Below, piece after piece: positions 56,451 to 64,000 of a stretch of 64,000 nucleotides of DNA. A model generated the notes under the pieces. The model was not told the origin of the DNA. It worked only from the letters and a program-made list of their open reading frames with translations, and ran no database searches. Origin of the DNA: Methanoculleus receptaculi. GTDB lineage: Archaea > Halobacteriota > Methanomicrobia > Methanomicrobiales > Methanoculleaceae. The translations under genes were made by a program, and so were the position numbers. The stretch is from positions 186,001 to 250,000 of the forward strand of contig NZ_CP137642.1 of NCBI RefSeq assembly GCF_033472595.1, written 5' to 3'. The first letter of the stretch is position 1. Each line of letters starts with the position of its first letter.

Positions 56451-57281
56451 ATGCACCGGATCATCAACTGGAACGAACTCTGGAAAGCAATCTACATAAA
56501 CTCACCCGAACGGCTCGAGAAGAGCCGTGATCCCGCCGCCGCCTGGGACAGACGTGCCGCTGCCTACAGGCGGATCACCCGCGGTGAGAAAGAAGCAACC
56601 AGGCTGGAACTTGAGATCCTTAACCTCCAGGGCGGGGAGACCGTGCTCGACGTTGGTGCAGGCACAGGTAGACTTGCGGTGCCGATTGCGAGGACCGCAG
56701 CCCACGTAACGGCCCTCGACCCCTCCGAAGGCATGCTCAACGTCCTCCAGGAGCGGATGGCAGCAGAAAGGCTCACGAACTACTCCTGCGTTAAGATGCG
56801 CTTGGAGGATGCCGTGATAGGGAGAGATATCGAGCCTCACGACCTGGTCATCGCGGCATTCTCGCTTGGGTTCTATGACCTTGCCGCCGCCCTGGAAAAA
56901 CTCGACTCCGCTGCAACCCGGGCGGTCCACCTCTTCTGGCATGCGGGGGAGTGGCGCGGCCCGGAGGAGATGGCGCTCTATCGTGCAGTCTTCGGAGAAG
57001 AAGCTACCATGAGAAAGGGCTACCCCGACTACATCTTCCCGGTAAACATTCTCCATGATGCCGGTGTATACACGAACGTCAGGATCTACAACGCCGTCTG
57101 GGAGACCGTCTACGACTCTCCAGAAGAGGCCGCCCGGACATGGGCGGCGATGCACAACCCCCGTATGGAGGATCTCTCTCCGGTCAGGGACTACTTTGGC
57201 AGGGTGCTTTACAGAGACGAGGCCGGGAAGTATGTCGAGACGACGCGACGTCCCACAGCGGCGATCTGGTGGGAGAAGTAA
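56451..57281 (+). CDS. Class I SAM-dependent methyltransferase
   Basis: 276 residues. Residues about 55-165 are a class I methyltransferase fold: the SAM-binding loop is VLDVGAGTGRLAVPIA, followed by VTALDPSEGMLNVLQER as the acidic-loop strand. The C-terminal third (FPVNILHDAGVYTNVRIYNAVW) looks like the tail of the family of small-molecule methyltransferases. The substrate is unknown. A TATA box (AGTATATACAATC, 56418-56430) lies about 27 nt before the ATG, so the message appears leaderless. It is convergent with the AbrB-PhoU gene. Confidence 0.9.
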   Translation: MHRIINWNELWKAIYINSPERLEKSRDPAAAWDRRAAAYRRITRGEKEATRLELEILNLQGGETVLDVGAGTGRLAVPIARTAAHVTALDPSEGMLNVLQERMAAERLTNYSCVKMRLEDAVIGRDIEPHDLVIAAFSLGFYDLAAALEKLDSAATRAVHLFWHAGEWRGPEEMALYRAVFGEEATMRKGYPDYIFPVNILHDAGVYTNVRIYNAVWETVYDSPEEAARTWAAMHNPRMEDLSPVRDYFGRVLYRDEAGKYVETTRRPTAAIWWEK

Positions 57282-57302
57282 TACCGGTAAGGGGAGATCT
57301 CT

Positions 57303-58304
57303 TCAATCCCGGATGATCTGGTTGATGATCGCTTCAGAGATGTCAGCGGAGTACTCCCCAGCCCGCCGGATGCTCTCAGCGATGTAGCCGATCGAGAGGG
57401 CAACCTCGCCGGTTTTTTCGTGCGCAAGAGCACTTATACCATCAGTCATCCTGGCAAGATCCCCAACCATGTCGATGGTGCGATTGGCATCGACTATATC
57501 GGATGAGAAGAGAGACCGCATACTTGAATCCAGTATGGACATTGCGGCATCCGTCGCGGCCAGCATCCCGGCGGCAACCTCATCGTCAACCTCGTTTCTG
57601 ATCAGGACGGGAAGATGGGATGCAATCCGAACACCGTGGTCGCCGATCCGCTCCAGGCTTCGACTGACAGTATAATAACTTGATGCACCTTCAACGGTCA
57701 CATGGAGTTTTTCGGGGAGTGTCGCGTCCCTGAACATGAGGTGATACTGGCGCGAGACCAGCCACTGGAGTTTGTCTACCTCAACATCCCGGTTGATGAT
57801 ATCCTCTGCCAGCCCCGGGTCCCTCGCCTCGAGTGCGGTCATGGCGTCGTTATACATCGTCCCGATTATAACGAACATCCGTCTGATGCTGTTCTCAAAC
57901 GGCATCTCCGCCGGGTTCAGGATGTCCCGGATGAGGATGAATGAATCGGTCTCCTCGACGATCTGCTGGCCGATGGTCATTGAACTGAAGTCACGGACGG
58001 CTTTGCGGATGGCGGGGGAGAGCCTGGTGGACGCGGATATGCGGATGGCCGTATACCCGGCGATGTAGGAGCCCACAAGACACCGGAAGAGAAAGACGGG
58101 GTCCTTGATGGAGTCGACCTGAAACTCCTTCTCCCACGATTTTTTATCCTCCGATGAGCGGGGGAGGATGAGAAGGCTTCCGTCGGCCTGGACCTTAACA
58201 GGAAGGGGCTCGTTCTTCTTGATGTTCATAGATTGAACCCATTCCTTGGGGAGGGAGATGACGTATGAAGACCCGCCCGTCCTCTGGACCTTCCGAAACT
58301 CCAT
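57303..58304 (-). CDS. AbrB/SpoVT-PhoU domain protein, probable phosphate regulator
   Basis: 333 residues from ATG 58304 (MEFRKVQRTGGSSYVISLPKEW shortened to its conserved start); upstream in-frame codons are in the AT-rich promoter. Residues 1-45 form an AbrB/MazE-like beta DNA-binding motif (RTGGSSYVISLPKEWV). Two PhoU-like helical repeats follow (about 110-210 and 220-330; SLERIGDHGVRIASHLP and ESIRRAGEYSADISEA carry the acidic metal-binding clusters). In archaea this architecture, divergent from pst genes, is thought to regulate phosphate uptake. The start is 133 nt from pstS, with repeated motifs between. Confidence 0.92.
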   Translation of the reverse strand: MEFRKVQRTGGSSYVISLPKEWVQSMNIKKNEPLPVKVQADGSLLILPRSSEDKKSWEKEFQVDSIKDPVFLFRCLVGSYIAGYTAIRISASTRLSPAIRKAVRDFSSMTIGQQIVEETDSFILIRDILNPAEMPFENSIRRMFVIIGTMYNDAMTALEARDPGLAEDIINRDVEVDKLQWLVSRQYHLMFRDATLPEKLHVTVEGASSYYTVSRSLERIGDHGVRIASHLPVLIRNEVDDEVAAGMLAATDAAMSILDSSMRSLFSSDIVDANRTIDMVGDLARMTDGISALAHEKTGEVALSIGYIAESIRRAGEYSADISEAIINQIIRD

Positions 58305-58437
58305 AAGAGACGTGTTTCTATAGAAGTAGAAATAGTTTACTGTTATCACAATATTGAATATACCAGTATTTACCGTATAGACGTTACCATATTTAATGTC
58401 GAAAATCACTATATTGTTTTACCATCCACGTATTGTC
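58305..58437. promoter_or_regulatory. Divergent phosphate-region promoter with TTTACC-type repeats
   Basis: This AT-rich 133-nt region separates the AbrB-PhoU gene from pstS. It contains four copies of a motif close to TTTACC(G/A)TA: TTTACTGTTAT at 58336, TTTACCGTATA at 58369, GTTACCATATT at 58383 and TTTACCATCCA at 58418. The spacings are 33, 14 and 35 nt. TATA-like CTATATTG at 58409-58416 lies about 25 nt from the pstS ATG. The repeats are candidate binding sites for the divergently encoded regulator. Confidence 0.55.
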
Positions 58438-59301
58438 ATGACAGGAAAACGTCTGTCGGGTGTGACGGCGGTTGCTCTCGCCGGCATACTTATGGTAGTT
58501 CTGATGGCAGCCGGGTGTCTCGGCAGCCAGCCGTCCGGGTCACCGGCATCACCGTCGCAGCAGATCACGGTAACCGGATCGACAACGGTGCTCCCCATCG
58601 CCGAGAAAGCAAGGGAAGCCTTCGAAGACCTGTATCCCTCCACCCGTGTCCTGGTAAGCGGCGGCGGTTCAAGCGTCGGTGTCAGGGCCGTAGGTGAAGG
58701 GACCGCGGATATAGGGATGTCCTCGCGTGACCTGAAACCCGAGGAGACCGGGATGTATCCAGGACTCGTGACGCACCACATCGCCGACGATGCTGTAATT
58801 CTCATCGTCCACCCTGATAACAGCATCGAGAGTCTCACCCTGGATCAGGTGCGCGGTATATACAACGGCACCTACACGAACTGGAACCAGGTGGGCGGAC
58901 CAGACCTGGATATAGTCGTTGTTGGCAGGGACAGTGCATCGGGGACCCGTGAGTTCTTTGCTGAGTACGTGATGAATAAAGAGGACTTCACCAAAAATCA
59001 GGAGGAGTTCAACTCAAACGGCGGCATCCAGCAGAAGGTCTCCCAAACCCCGGGCGCGATCGGCTACGTGGGTCTTGGCTACACCGACGGCGTGAAATCA
59101 CTCAAGATTGAGGTCGACGGAACCCCCATCGAGCCCACGCTTGAGAACATCACCAGCAAGAAGTATCCGATCACCCGACCGCTCTTCATGCTGACCAACG
59201 GCGAGCCCGGGGGTGCTGTAAAAGAGTTCCTGGACTTCATCATGAGCGAGGAAGGGCAGCAGATCGTGGAGAGCGCCGATTACATACCGGTGCAGGGGTA
59301 A
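58438..59301 (+). CDS. pstS: Phosphate-binding lipoprotein PstS
   Basis: 287 residues from ATG 58438 (MTGKRLSGVTAVALAGILM). Signal peptide with lipobox MAAGC at about residue 27, then a Ser/Pro linker and a periplasmic-binding fold. TGSTTVLPIAEKA, VSGGGSSVGVRAV, DIGMSSRDL and GRDSASGTREFFAEYV are the phosphate-contact blocks. It binds phosphate outside the membrane and delivers it to the fused PstCA permease. A nearly leaderless start is likely. It heads the pst operon. Confidence 0.96.
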   Translation: MTGKRLSGVTAVALAGILMVVLMAAGCLGSQPSGSPASPSQQITVTGSTTVLPIAEKAREAFEDLYPSTRVLVSGGGSSVGVRAVGEGTADIGMSSRDLKPEETGMYPGLVTHHIADDAVILIVHPDNSIESLTLDQVRGIYNGTYTNWNQVGGPDLDIVVVGRDSASGTREFFAEYVMNKEDFTKNQEEFNSNGGIQQKVSQTPGAIGYVGLGYTDGVKSLKIEVDGTPIEPTLENITSKKYPITRPLFMLTNGEPGGAVKEFLDFIMSEEGQQIVESADYIPVQG

Positions 59302-59340
59302 CCCCACCACATCTCTTTTATACCGCACCCCTGAGCGACC

Positions 59341-61251
59341 ATGAAGAAAGAAGAACCAGCGGCAGTTCGATCCGGCTATCCCGGGTGGTCCGGACACTCC
59401 TGGACATGGTCTGAACTCCCCTCTACCGGTACAAAACGGCACATCATCGATCTGATCATCAGTAAACTCCTCTTCATCGTCGCGCTGTTCGCGATCCTCA
59501 TCGTCTTCTTCATCATCGGTTTCCTGCTTCGCGACGGCTACCAGATAGTTCTCGAGACCGGTATCTGGAACTTCCTGGCCGGCGTGGACTGGAACCCCAC
59601 CGGGTCGCCGCCATCGTTTGGGATACTCCCGCTCATCGTCGGCACCCTTCTGGTGACAGCGCTCGCGATGGCGATAGCCGTCCCGCTCAGTATGGCCACT
59701 GCCATCTACATCGCCGAGATTGCCGGTCCCAGGACTAAAGCGGTCGTCAAACCTGCTGTCGAGTTGCTGGCAGGTATCCCCTCGGTTGTCTATGGGTTCT
59801 TCGGGCTGATACTCCTGACTGACTGGATCCGGATCCTCTTTGACCGCCCATCCGGGTCGAGCTGGCTTGCAGGCTCGATCCTGCTTGCTATCATGGCCAT
59901 CCCGACCATCACAAGCGTCGCGGAGGACGCCCTCAGTTCTGTCCCCCGTGAGTTCAGGGAGGGCAGCCTTGCACTCGGGGCAACCCGGTGGCAGACCATC
60001 AGGAGCGTTGTCGTGCCCGGCGCTGTCTCCGGGATCAGTGCGGCGGTCATACTGGGGATGGGGCGTGCCATCGGCGAGACGATGGCGGTACTCATGGTCA
60101 CCGGGAACGCCGCCGTCATTCCTGACCCGATAACCAACGTCTTCTCCCCGGTGCGGACACTCACGGGGACGCTCGGGATAGAGATGGGCGAAGTGGCGTT
60201 CGGAAGCCTGCACTATCACGCGCTCTTCGGCGTCGCGGTTGTCCTGCTGGCGATCACACTCGCCGTCAACGGCCTGGCAAGGCTCATCATACGCCAGATG
60301 CAGAGGACACCGGCACGTTCCAGGGCGCCGGGGCCGTTGATGCAGGCCGTCCACGGCCTCATCCCGGGTTCCCTCCCTCACCGGGCCAAAAGGAGGATTA
60401 TTCACCCGAAAACCACACAGAAGTTTGCGTTTCTGCTGATCTCAATCGGGGTCGTGATCGTTCTTGCGGCTCTCGGGGCGATCCTGCTCGAGATCATCGT
60501 CAACGGGGCCGGTGCGATCAGTCTGGAGTTCCTGACCGCCCCGCCGAGCGACCTCGGGAGAGCAGGAGGGATATTCCCCGCGATCGTCGGGACGCTCTAC
60601 CTTGTTGCAGGGGCTCTGGCAGTAGCGCTCCCCCTCGGCATAGCGACCGCCATATACCTGATCGAGTACACGGCCGATACCCGGCTGACGCGGGGGATCC
60701 GTGCCGCGGTCGATCTGCTGAACGGGACACCATCCATCGTATTCGGGTTGTTCGGGTTTGCGTTTCTGGTACTCTTCCTGAACTTCGGGGTCTCGCTTAT
60801 CGCCGGGCAGATAACTCTGGGACTGATGGTCCTCCCCACCATAATAAGGACGACCGAAGAGTCGCTCCGGTCGATCCCAAAATCCCTTCGGGAAGGAAGT
60901 TACGCGCTCGGGGCCTCGAAGTGGCAGACTGTCTGGCGGGTGGTGCTCCCCCCTGCCCTCCCGGGGATCATTACCGGGGCGATCCTCTCGATAGGCCGCG
61001 CCGCCGGGGAGACTGCGCCCATCATGTTCACCGCGGTGGTCTTCAGCAACAGGTATCTTCCGTCCTCGCTCTTTGAACCGGTGATGTCGCTCCCCTACCA
61101 CCTATTCATCCTGACGACGAGCGTAGCGGGGGCGGACGACCAGAAGTTCGGAACGGCGCTTGTGCTCCTGGTGATGGTACTCTCGATATACCTCATCGCA
61201 ATACTCATCCGCCGGAGATACAACCGGGCAACGGTGATAAACAATGGATGA
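59341..61251 (+). CDS. pstCA: Fused phosphate permease PstC-PstA
   Basis: 636 residues, double the normal single permease. Residues about 40-320 are PstC-like ([20 protein letters not shown], then [19 protein letters not shown]) with the EAA-type loop [16 protein letters not shown]. Residues about 355-630 are PstA-like (with [19 protein letters not shown] and the [17 protein letters not shown] end). The joint at about 320-355 is a basic linker ([10 protein letters not shown] to KRRIIHPK) without a stop. In most organisms PstC and PstA are separate proteins. The stop overlaps pstB by 8 nt. Confidence 0.95.
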   Translation: MKKEEPAAVRSGYPGWSGHSWTWSELPSTGTKRHIIDLIISKLLFIVALFAILIVFFIIGFLLRDGYQIVLETGIWNFLAGVDWNPTGSPPSFGILPLIVGTLLVTALAMAIAVPLSMATAIYIAEIAGPRTKAVVKPAVELLAGIPSVVYGFFGLILLTDWIRILFDRPSGSSWLAGSILLAIMAIPTITSVAEDALSSVPREFREGSLALGATRWQTIRSVVVPGAVSGISAAVILGMGRAIGETMAVLMVTGNAAVIPDPITNVFSPVRTLTGTLGIEMGEVAFGSLHYHALFGVAVVLLAITLAVNGLARLIIRQMQRTPARSRAPGPLMQAVHGLIPGSLPHRAKRRIIHPKTTQKFAFLLISIGVVIVLAALGAILLEIIVNGAGAISLEFLTAPPSDLGRAGGIFPAIVGTLYLVAGALAVALPLGIATAIYLIEYTADTRLTRGIRAAVDLLNGTPSIVFGLFGFAFLVLFLNFGVSLIAGQITLGLMVLPTIIRTTEESLRSIPKSLREGSYALGASKWQTVWRVVLPPALPGIITGAILSIGRAAGETAPIMFTAVVFSNRYLPSSLFEPVMSLPYHLFILTTSVAGADDQKFGTALVLLVMVLSIYLIAILIRRRYNRATVINNG

Positions 61252-62005
61252 ATCAACGACTCTTGAGACAAGAGACCTCAACCTCTGGTATGGAACGAAA
61301 CAGGCCCTCCTGGATATCTCGATACGCATCCCGAAGAACACGGTCACGGCACTGATCGGCCCTTCGGGGTGTGGTAAATCGACCCTTCTCCGGTGCTTCA
61401 ACCGGATGAACGACCTGATCGACTCGGCACGAATTACCGGGCAGATCCTCTTTGAGGGGGATGACATCTACGCCGGTCACACAGATGTATACACGATCCG
61501 CGAGAAGATCGGTATGGTGTTCCAGAAACCAAACCCCTTCCCAAAGAGCATCTACGAAAACGTCGCCTACGGCCCCAGGATCCATGGGGTGCGGCGCAAA
61601 GAGGTGCTCGACGATATCGTCGAGACCAGCCTGAAACGCGCCGCGCTCTGGGATGAGGTGGAAGACCGGCTCCACGAACCCGCGCTCGCGCTCTCCGGCG
61701 GGCAGCAACAGAGGCTCTGCATCGCCCGATCGCTTGCGGTCGAACCGCGGGTCATCCTGATGGATGAACCATGTTCCGCCCTTGACCCTATCGCCACGGC
61801 AAAGATCGAGGACCTTATCATCAGGCTCGCCCGGGACTACACCGTCGTCATAGTCACTCACAACATGCAGCAGGCGGCGCGGATCAGCGAGTATACCGGG
61901 TTCATGTATATGGGCAGGCTGGTCGAGTTCGATAGGACGCAGCGGATCTTTGAGGACCCGACGGAAGAACTGACGGAGAACTATATCACCGGGCGGTTTG
62001 GGTAG
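61244..62005 (+). CDS. pstB: Phosphate ABC transporter ATP-binding protein
   Basis: 253 residues. Walker A is [11 protein letters not shown], the Q-loop [10 protein letters not shown], the signature [17 protein letters not shown], and Walker [15 protein letters not shown]. The stretch [10 protein letters not shown] after Walker A and [13 protein letters not shown] are typical of PstB. It drives phosphate uptake with PstS and the fused permease. Start ATG 61244 lies inside the end of pstCA. Confidence 0.98.
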   Translation: MDESTTLETRDLNLWYGTKQALLDISIRIPKNTVTALIGPSGCGKSTLLRCFNRMNDLIDSARITGQILFEGDDIYAGHTDVYTIREKIGMVFQKPNPFPKSIYENVAYGPRIHGVRRKEVLDDIVETSLKRAALWDEVEDRLHEPALALSGGQQQRLCIARSLAVEPRVILMDEPCSALDPIATAKIEDLIIRLARDYTVVIVTHNMQQAARISEYTGFMYMGRLVEFDRTQRIFEDPTEELTENYITGRFG

Positions 62006-62013
62006 GATGATTC

Positions 62014-62667
62014 ATGGTTAAGAAATTTCGTGCCGAACTGAGATCCCTGAAGGAGGATGTCCGGGATATGGGGGATCTCGCACTTGATATGCTGCAGCGG
62101 GCGGTAAAAGCGCTGGAGACCGGGGATGTGAGTGCGGTCGAGTCGTTTGACCGCGACAAGAAGAGACTCGCGGATCAGGATCACGAGATCGAGCAGGATT
62201 GTCTCAGGCTCATCGCGCTGTATCAGCCGGTGGCAAAGGACCTGCGGACGATCGCAACCGCGCTTAAGATGAACACCTACCTCTACCGCATCGGGCGATA
62301 CGGGAAAGATATCGCTATCCTGGTGCCCGATCTCGCCGATGTCCCGGAGTCATCAGATTGCCTCGACAGCATTCCAGTGATGGCGGATCTCGTCATCGGG
62401 ATGGTCACCGATGCGCTGACTGCATTCGAACGGGAAGACCTCTCCGTGATAGACGATATCCTGCCGAGGGAGGAGGAGGTCGATGCCCTCAGGTATGACG
62501 TCCTCCGCGAGTCTCTCGCCTCTATGGTGGATGACCCGCGAAGGATCACATGGTGCACGGACTGTATCATGATCGCGCGCTACCTCGAACGCTGCGGTGA
62601 CCATGCCTGTAAGATCGCAGAGAAGGTGCGTTATATGGTGACCGGCGACCGGGTCGAGATCCGGTAA
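62014..62667 (+). CDS. phoU: Phosphate transport regulator PhoU
   Basis: 217 residues, all helical, with the two repeats of PhoU. The metal-binding acidic clusters are visible in LYRIGRYGKDIAILVPDL and RYLERCGDHACKIAEKVRYMV. It probably adjusts the activity of the Pst transporter. Start ATG 62014, 8 nt after the pstB stop. It closes the operon; a strong hairpin follows. This is a second PhoU-type protein besides the AbrB-PhoU fusion at 57303. Confidence 0.95.
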   Translation: MVKKFRAELRSLKEDVRDMGDLALDMLQRAVKALETGDVSAVESFDRDKKRLADQDHEIEQDCLRLIALYQPVAKDLRTIATALKMNTYLYRIGRYGKDIAILVPDLADVPESSDCLDSIPVMADLVIGMVTDALTAFEREDLSVIDDILPREEEVDALRYDVLRESLASMVDDPRRITWCTDCIMIARYLERCGDHACKIAEKVRYMVTGDRVEIR

Positions 62668-62681
62668 ACCCCTTTCATCGA

Positions 62682-62708
62682 CCGCCCCCCACCACCATGA
62701 GGGGGCGG
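62682..62708 (+). terminator. GC-rich hairpin after phoU
   Basis: Perfect 8-bp stem: CCGCCCCC (62682-62689) with GGGGGCGG (62701-62708), loop of 11 nt. It lies 14 nt after the phoU stop. There is no U-run behind it, so it is either a transcript-end-stabilising structure or a protein-dependent terminator. Confidence 0.5.
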
Positions 62709-63119
62709 GCAGCAGATGGCGATAACCACACGGAAGCCATGACTGGGGCAGGAACAGGATTTTAAAAGAATGTTCGGTGAGACCGCAAAGTGGCGGCTCC
62801 CTCCCGGGCACTGTACCGATGGAGAACTGCCAACCTGAGAGGCGCTGACGGAGAGTGGGACGGAGACGTTCCCCTCCCCTGACTCTCGCATCTCACGAAG
62901 AGATATCCCTTGCAAAACCCTGGCCACCCCGAGATCTGGATGGTGCAAACGGCCCGCGGCGATTGTACACATCCCCGTGGTCATTCCCTCCATGGCGAGG
63001 CTCATCAGACCGCGACAGAGCCTGAAGGAACTCGTTTGGTAGCCTGCCATAATCAGAGGCGGCTTGCGAAAGTTTCACAGGCCATTATTTATACCCTCAG
63101 GCGAATCTCTCAGTCAGAG
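62709..63119. other. Non-coding stretch before the RNB gene
   Basis: 411 nt with no recognisable gene. Open frames exist on both strands (for example the minus frame 62631-63050) but lack family features and natural starts. Near 63083-63093 the sequence ATTATTTATACC forms a TATA box about 30 nt upstream of the RNB gene start. Confidence 0.5.
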
Positions 63120-64000
63120 ATGCAGTATCAACAGCCCGTCAACCTCAAGGGCATCGCCTGGACGGCGATGCAGCAGTACGGTTTCGTCCCGGCCTTCCCC
63201 CCATCCGTCCTCCGCGAGGTCGAAAGACTCAAACCGAGGGTCTTCCCGGCGATCATCGACGACCCTCGTGACCTCCGAACGCTCCCCTGGTCATCGATCG
63301 ACAATTACGACTCCCAAGACCTGGACCAGATCGAGGTCTGTGAAGAGGGGCCTGGCGGAGAGATCCAGGTTATGATCGCGATCGCGGATGTCGACGCCTA
63401 CGTCCCGAAGGGATCGGAGACTGATCGCCATGCCGCCCGGAACGGGACGGCGGTCTACACCGGGGTTACAACCTTTCCGATGCTGCCCGACCGTCTCTCT
63501 GCCGGCCTGACATCGCTCCTTCCCGGCCAGGAACGACTGGCGGTTGTCATCGAGTATACCGTCCTCCCCGACGGGGGCATTGTGCCCGGCGACGTCTACC
63601 GGGCAATAGTTGCAAACCAGGCGAAGCTCGTCTACGAAGAGGTCGGCGACTGGCTGGAGGGGAGCGGCCCGGTGCCCGATATGATCCGGGAGAGACCAGA
63701 CCTCATGAGACAGATCCTGCTCCAGGACCGGGCCGCAACACGGATGAAGAGTTACCGGACGGAGAGAGGCGCGCTCGTCCTTGAGACCATCGAACCCGAA
63801 CCGCTCGTGAAGGGTGATCAGGTGTTTGGTCTTGTCATCCAGCGGCAGAACCGCGCCCGCTGCCTGATCGAGGAGTTTATGGTCGCGGCGAACAGGACGC
63901 TGACAGCGTTCCTGAATAGCGCGGGTCTCCCGATGATCCACAGGGTCGTCCGCAAACCGAACTACTGGGAGGAGATCGTTGCCGTGGCGGCGGAGCGCGG
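63120..64000 (+). CDS. RNB-domain exoribonuclease (RNase R/II-like), partial
   Basis: 293 codons from ATG 63120 to the window edge, without a stop. The RNB domain begins about residue 45: AIIDDPRDLRTLPWSSIDNY, then SQDLDQIEVCEE, where bacterial enzymes have DAxDxDDA. The metal-binding Asp of the motif are kept but the usual second DD is DQ. VMIAIADVDAYVPKGSETDRHA and TGVTTFPMLPDRLSAGLTSL follow as in RNase II/R. RARCLIEEFMVAANRT is the later family block. No S1 or cold-shock domain precedes it. Archaeal RNB proteins degrade RNA from the 3' end in some lineages. TATA box and near-leaderless start. Confidence 0.93.
   Translation, partial: MQYQQPVNLKGIAWTAMQQYGFVPAFPPSVLREVERLKPRVFPAIIDDPRDLRTLPWSSIDNYDSQDLDQIEVCEEGPGGEIQVMIAIADVDAYVPKGSETDRHAARNGTAVYTGVTTFPMLPDRLSAGLTSLLPGQERLAVVIEYTVLPDGGIVPGDVYRAIVANQAKLVYEEVGDWLEGSGPVPDMIRERPDLMRQILLQDRAATRMKSYRTERGALVLETIEPEPLVKGDQVFGLVIQRQNRARCLIEEFMVAANRTLTAFLNSAGLPMIHRVVRKPNYWEEIVAVAAER

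Noticed and set aside
59098-60405. Minus-strand frame (435 codons) opposite pstS and pstCA
   Set aside because: Antisense to two strong membrane and lipoprotein genes; no family features.
62631-63050. Minus-strand frame (139 codons) after phoU
   Set aside because: No recognisable family, no convincing start, overlaps the phoU end and the hairpin; Ser- and Cys-rich composition is unlike real neighbours.

Overview
The window is from a methanogenic archaeon of the order Methanomicrobiales, most likely Methanoculleus or a close relative (inference). The evidence is archaeal-type core genes (DP1 subunit of DNA polymerase D, L37e, Lsm, SepF, Tsr3, archaeal riboflavin synthase), methanogen-specific genes (CoM/CoB-linked fumarate reductase TfrAB, FO synthase CofH), TATA-type promoters with several apparently leaderless genes, GC-rich coding sequence, and tightly packed operons with 4-nt ATGA overlaps.

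Layout. 1-3.9 kb (minus): a membrane cluster of a DUF2162 transporter-like protein, a MotA/TolQ/ExbB channel protein, an ExbD-shaped DUF2149 protein and an exported CobN-like protein that runs off the left edge. 4-12.6 kb: membrane pyrophosphatase, DP1, signal peptidase I, two tandem cofH copies, an Fe-S flavoprotein, a GIY-YIG-like DUF123 protein and an MBL hydrolase. 12.6-20.8 kb: thiC, a repeat lipoprotein, lemA-DUF2207, an HTH-multiPAS regulator, a two-domain deoxyribosyltransferase-like protein and tsr3. 20.9-22.5 kb: a decayed patch with a larC remnant and a PAS remnant. 22.5-31.4 kb (minus): a complete tryptophan operon in the order trpB2-E-G-D-C-F-B-A followed by an ATP-NAD kinase; its promoter carries an inverted repeat. 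31.8-36.3 kb: a YIP1 / CARDB-like / ABC ATPase / MacB-type permease operon and radC. 36.5-38.1 kb: a 16-unit TPR protein. 38.1-41.9 kb: class V aminotransferase, ribC, ribH and an aspC-like aminotransferase, then purE. 41.9-46.6 kb: a small CxxC protein, a receiver-kinase hybrid, a DUF362 ferredoxin protein with an Isf flavoprotein, a pterin dehydratase-like protein and thioredoxin. 46.7-56.4 kb: initiator tRNA-Met, the lsm-rpl37e-purF operon, PUA protein, sepF, ZPR1-like, purM, lysC, tfrAB and a CAU tRNA. 56.4-62.7 kb: a methyltransferase and a phosphate region (AbrB-PhoU protein divergent from pstS, fused pstCA, pstB, phoU). 63.1 kb to the end: a partial RNB exoribonuclease.

How the genes connect. 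CofH and RibC/RibH act on the same ribityl-uracil intermediate, which links coenzyme F420 and flavin synthesis. TfrAB oxidises CoM-SH and CoB-SH to supply succinate. The purE, purF and purM genes are scattered. The best candidate for an undescribed system is the CobN / ExbB-like / ExbD-like / DUF2162 cluster, which looks like an ion-gradient-driven envelope machine built around an exported chelatase-like protein in an organism without an outer membrane. All functions are read from sequence features and recalled family knowledge; no database search was run.
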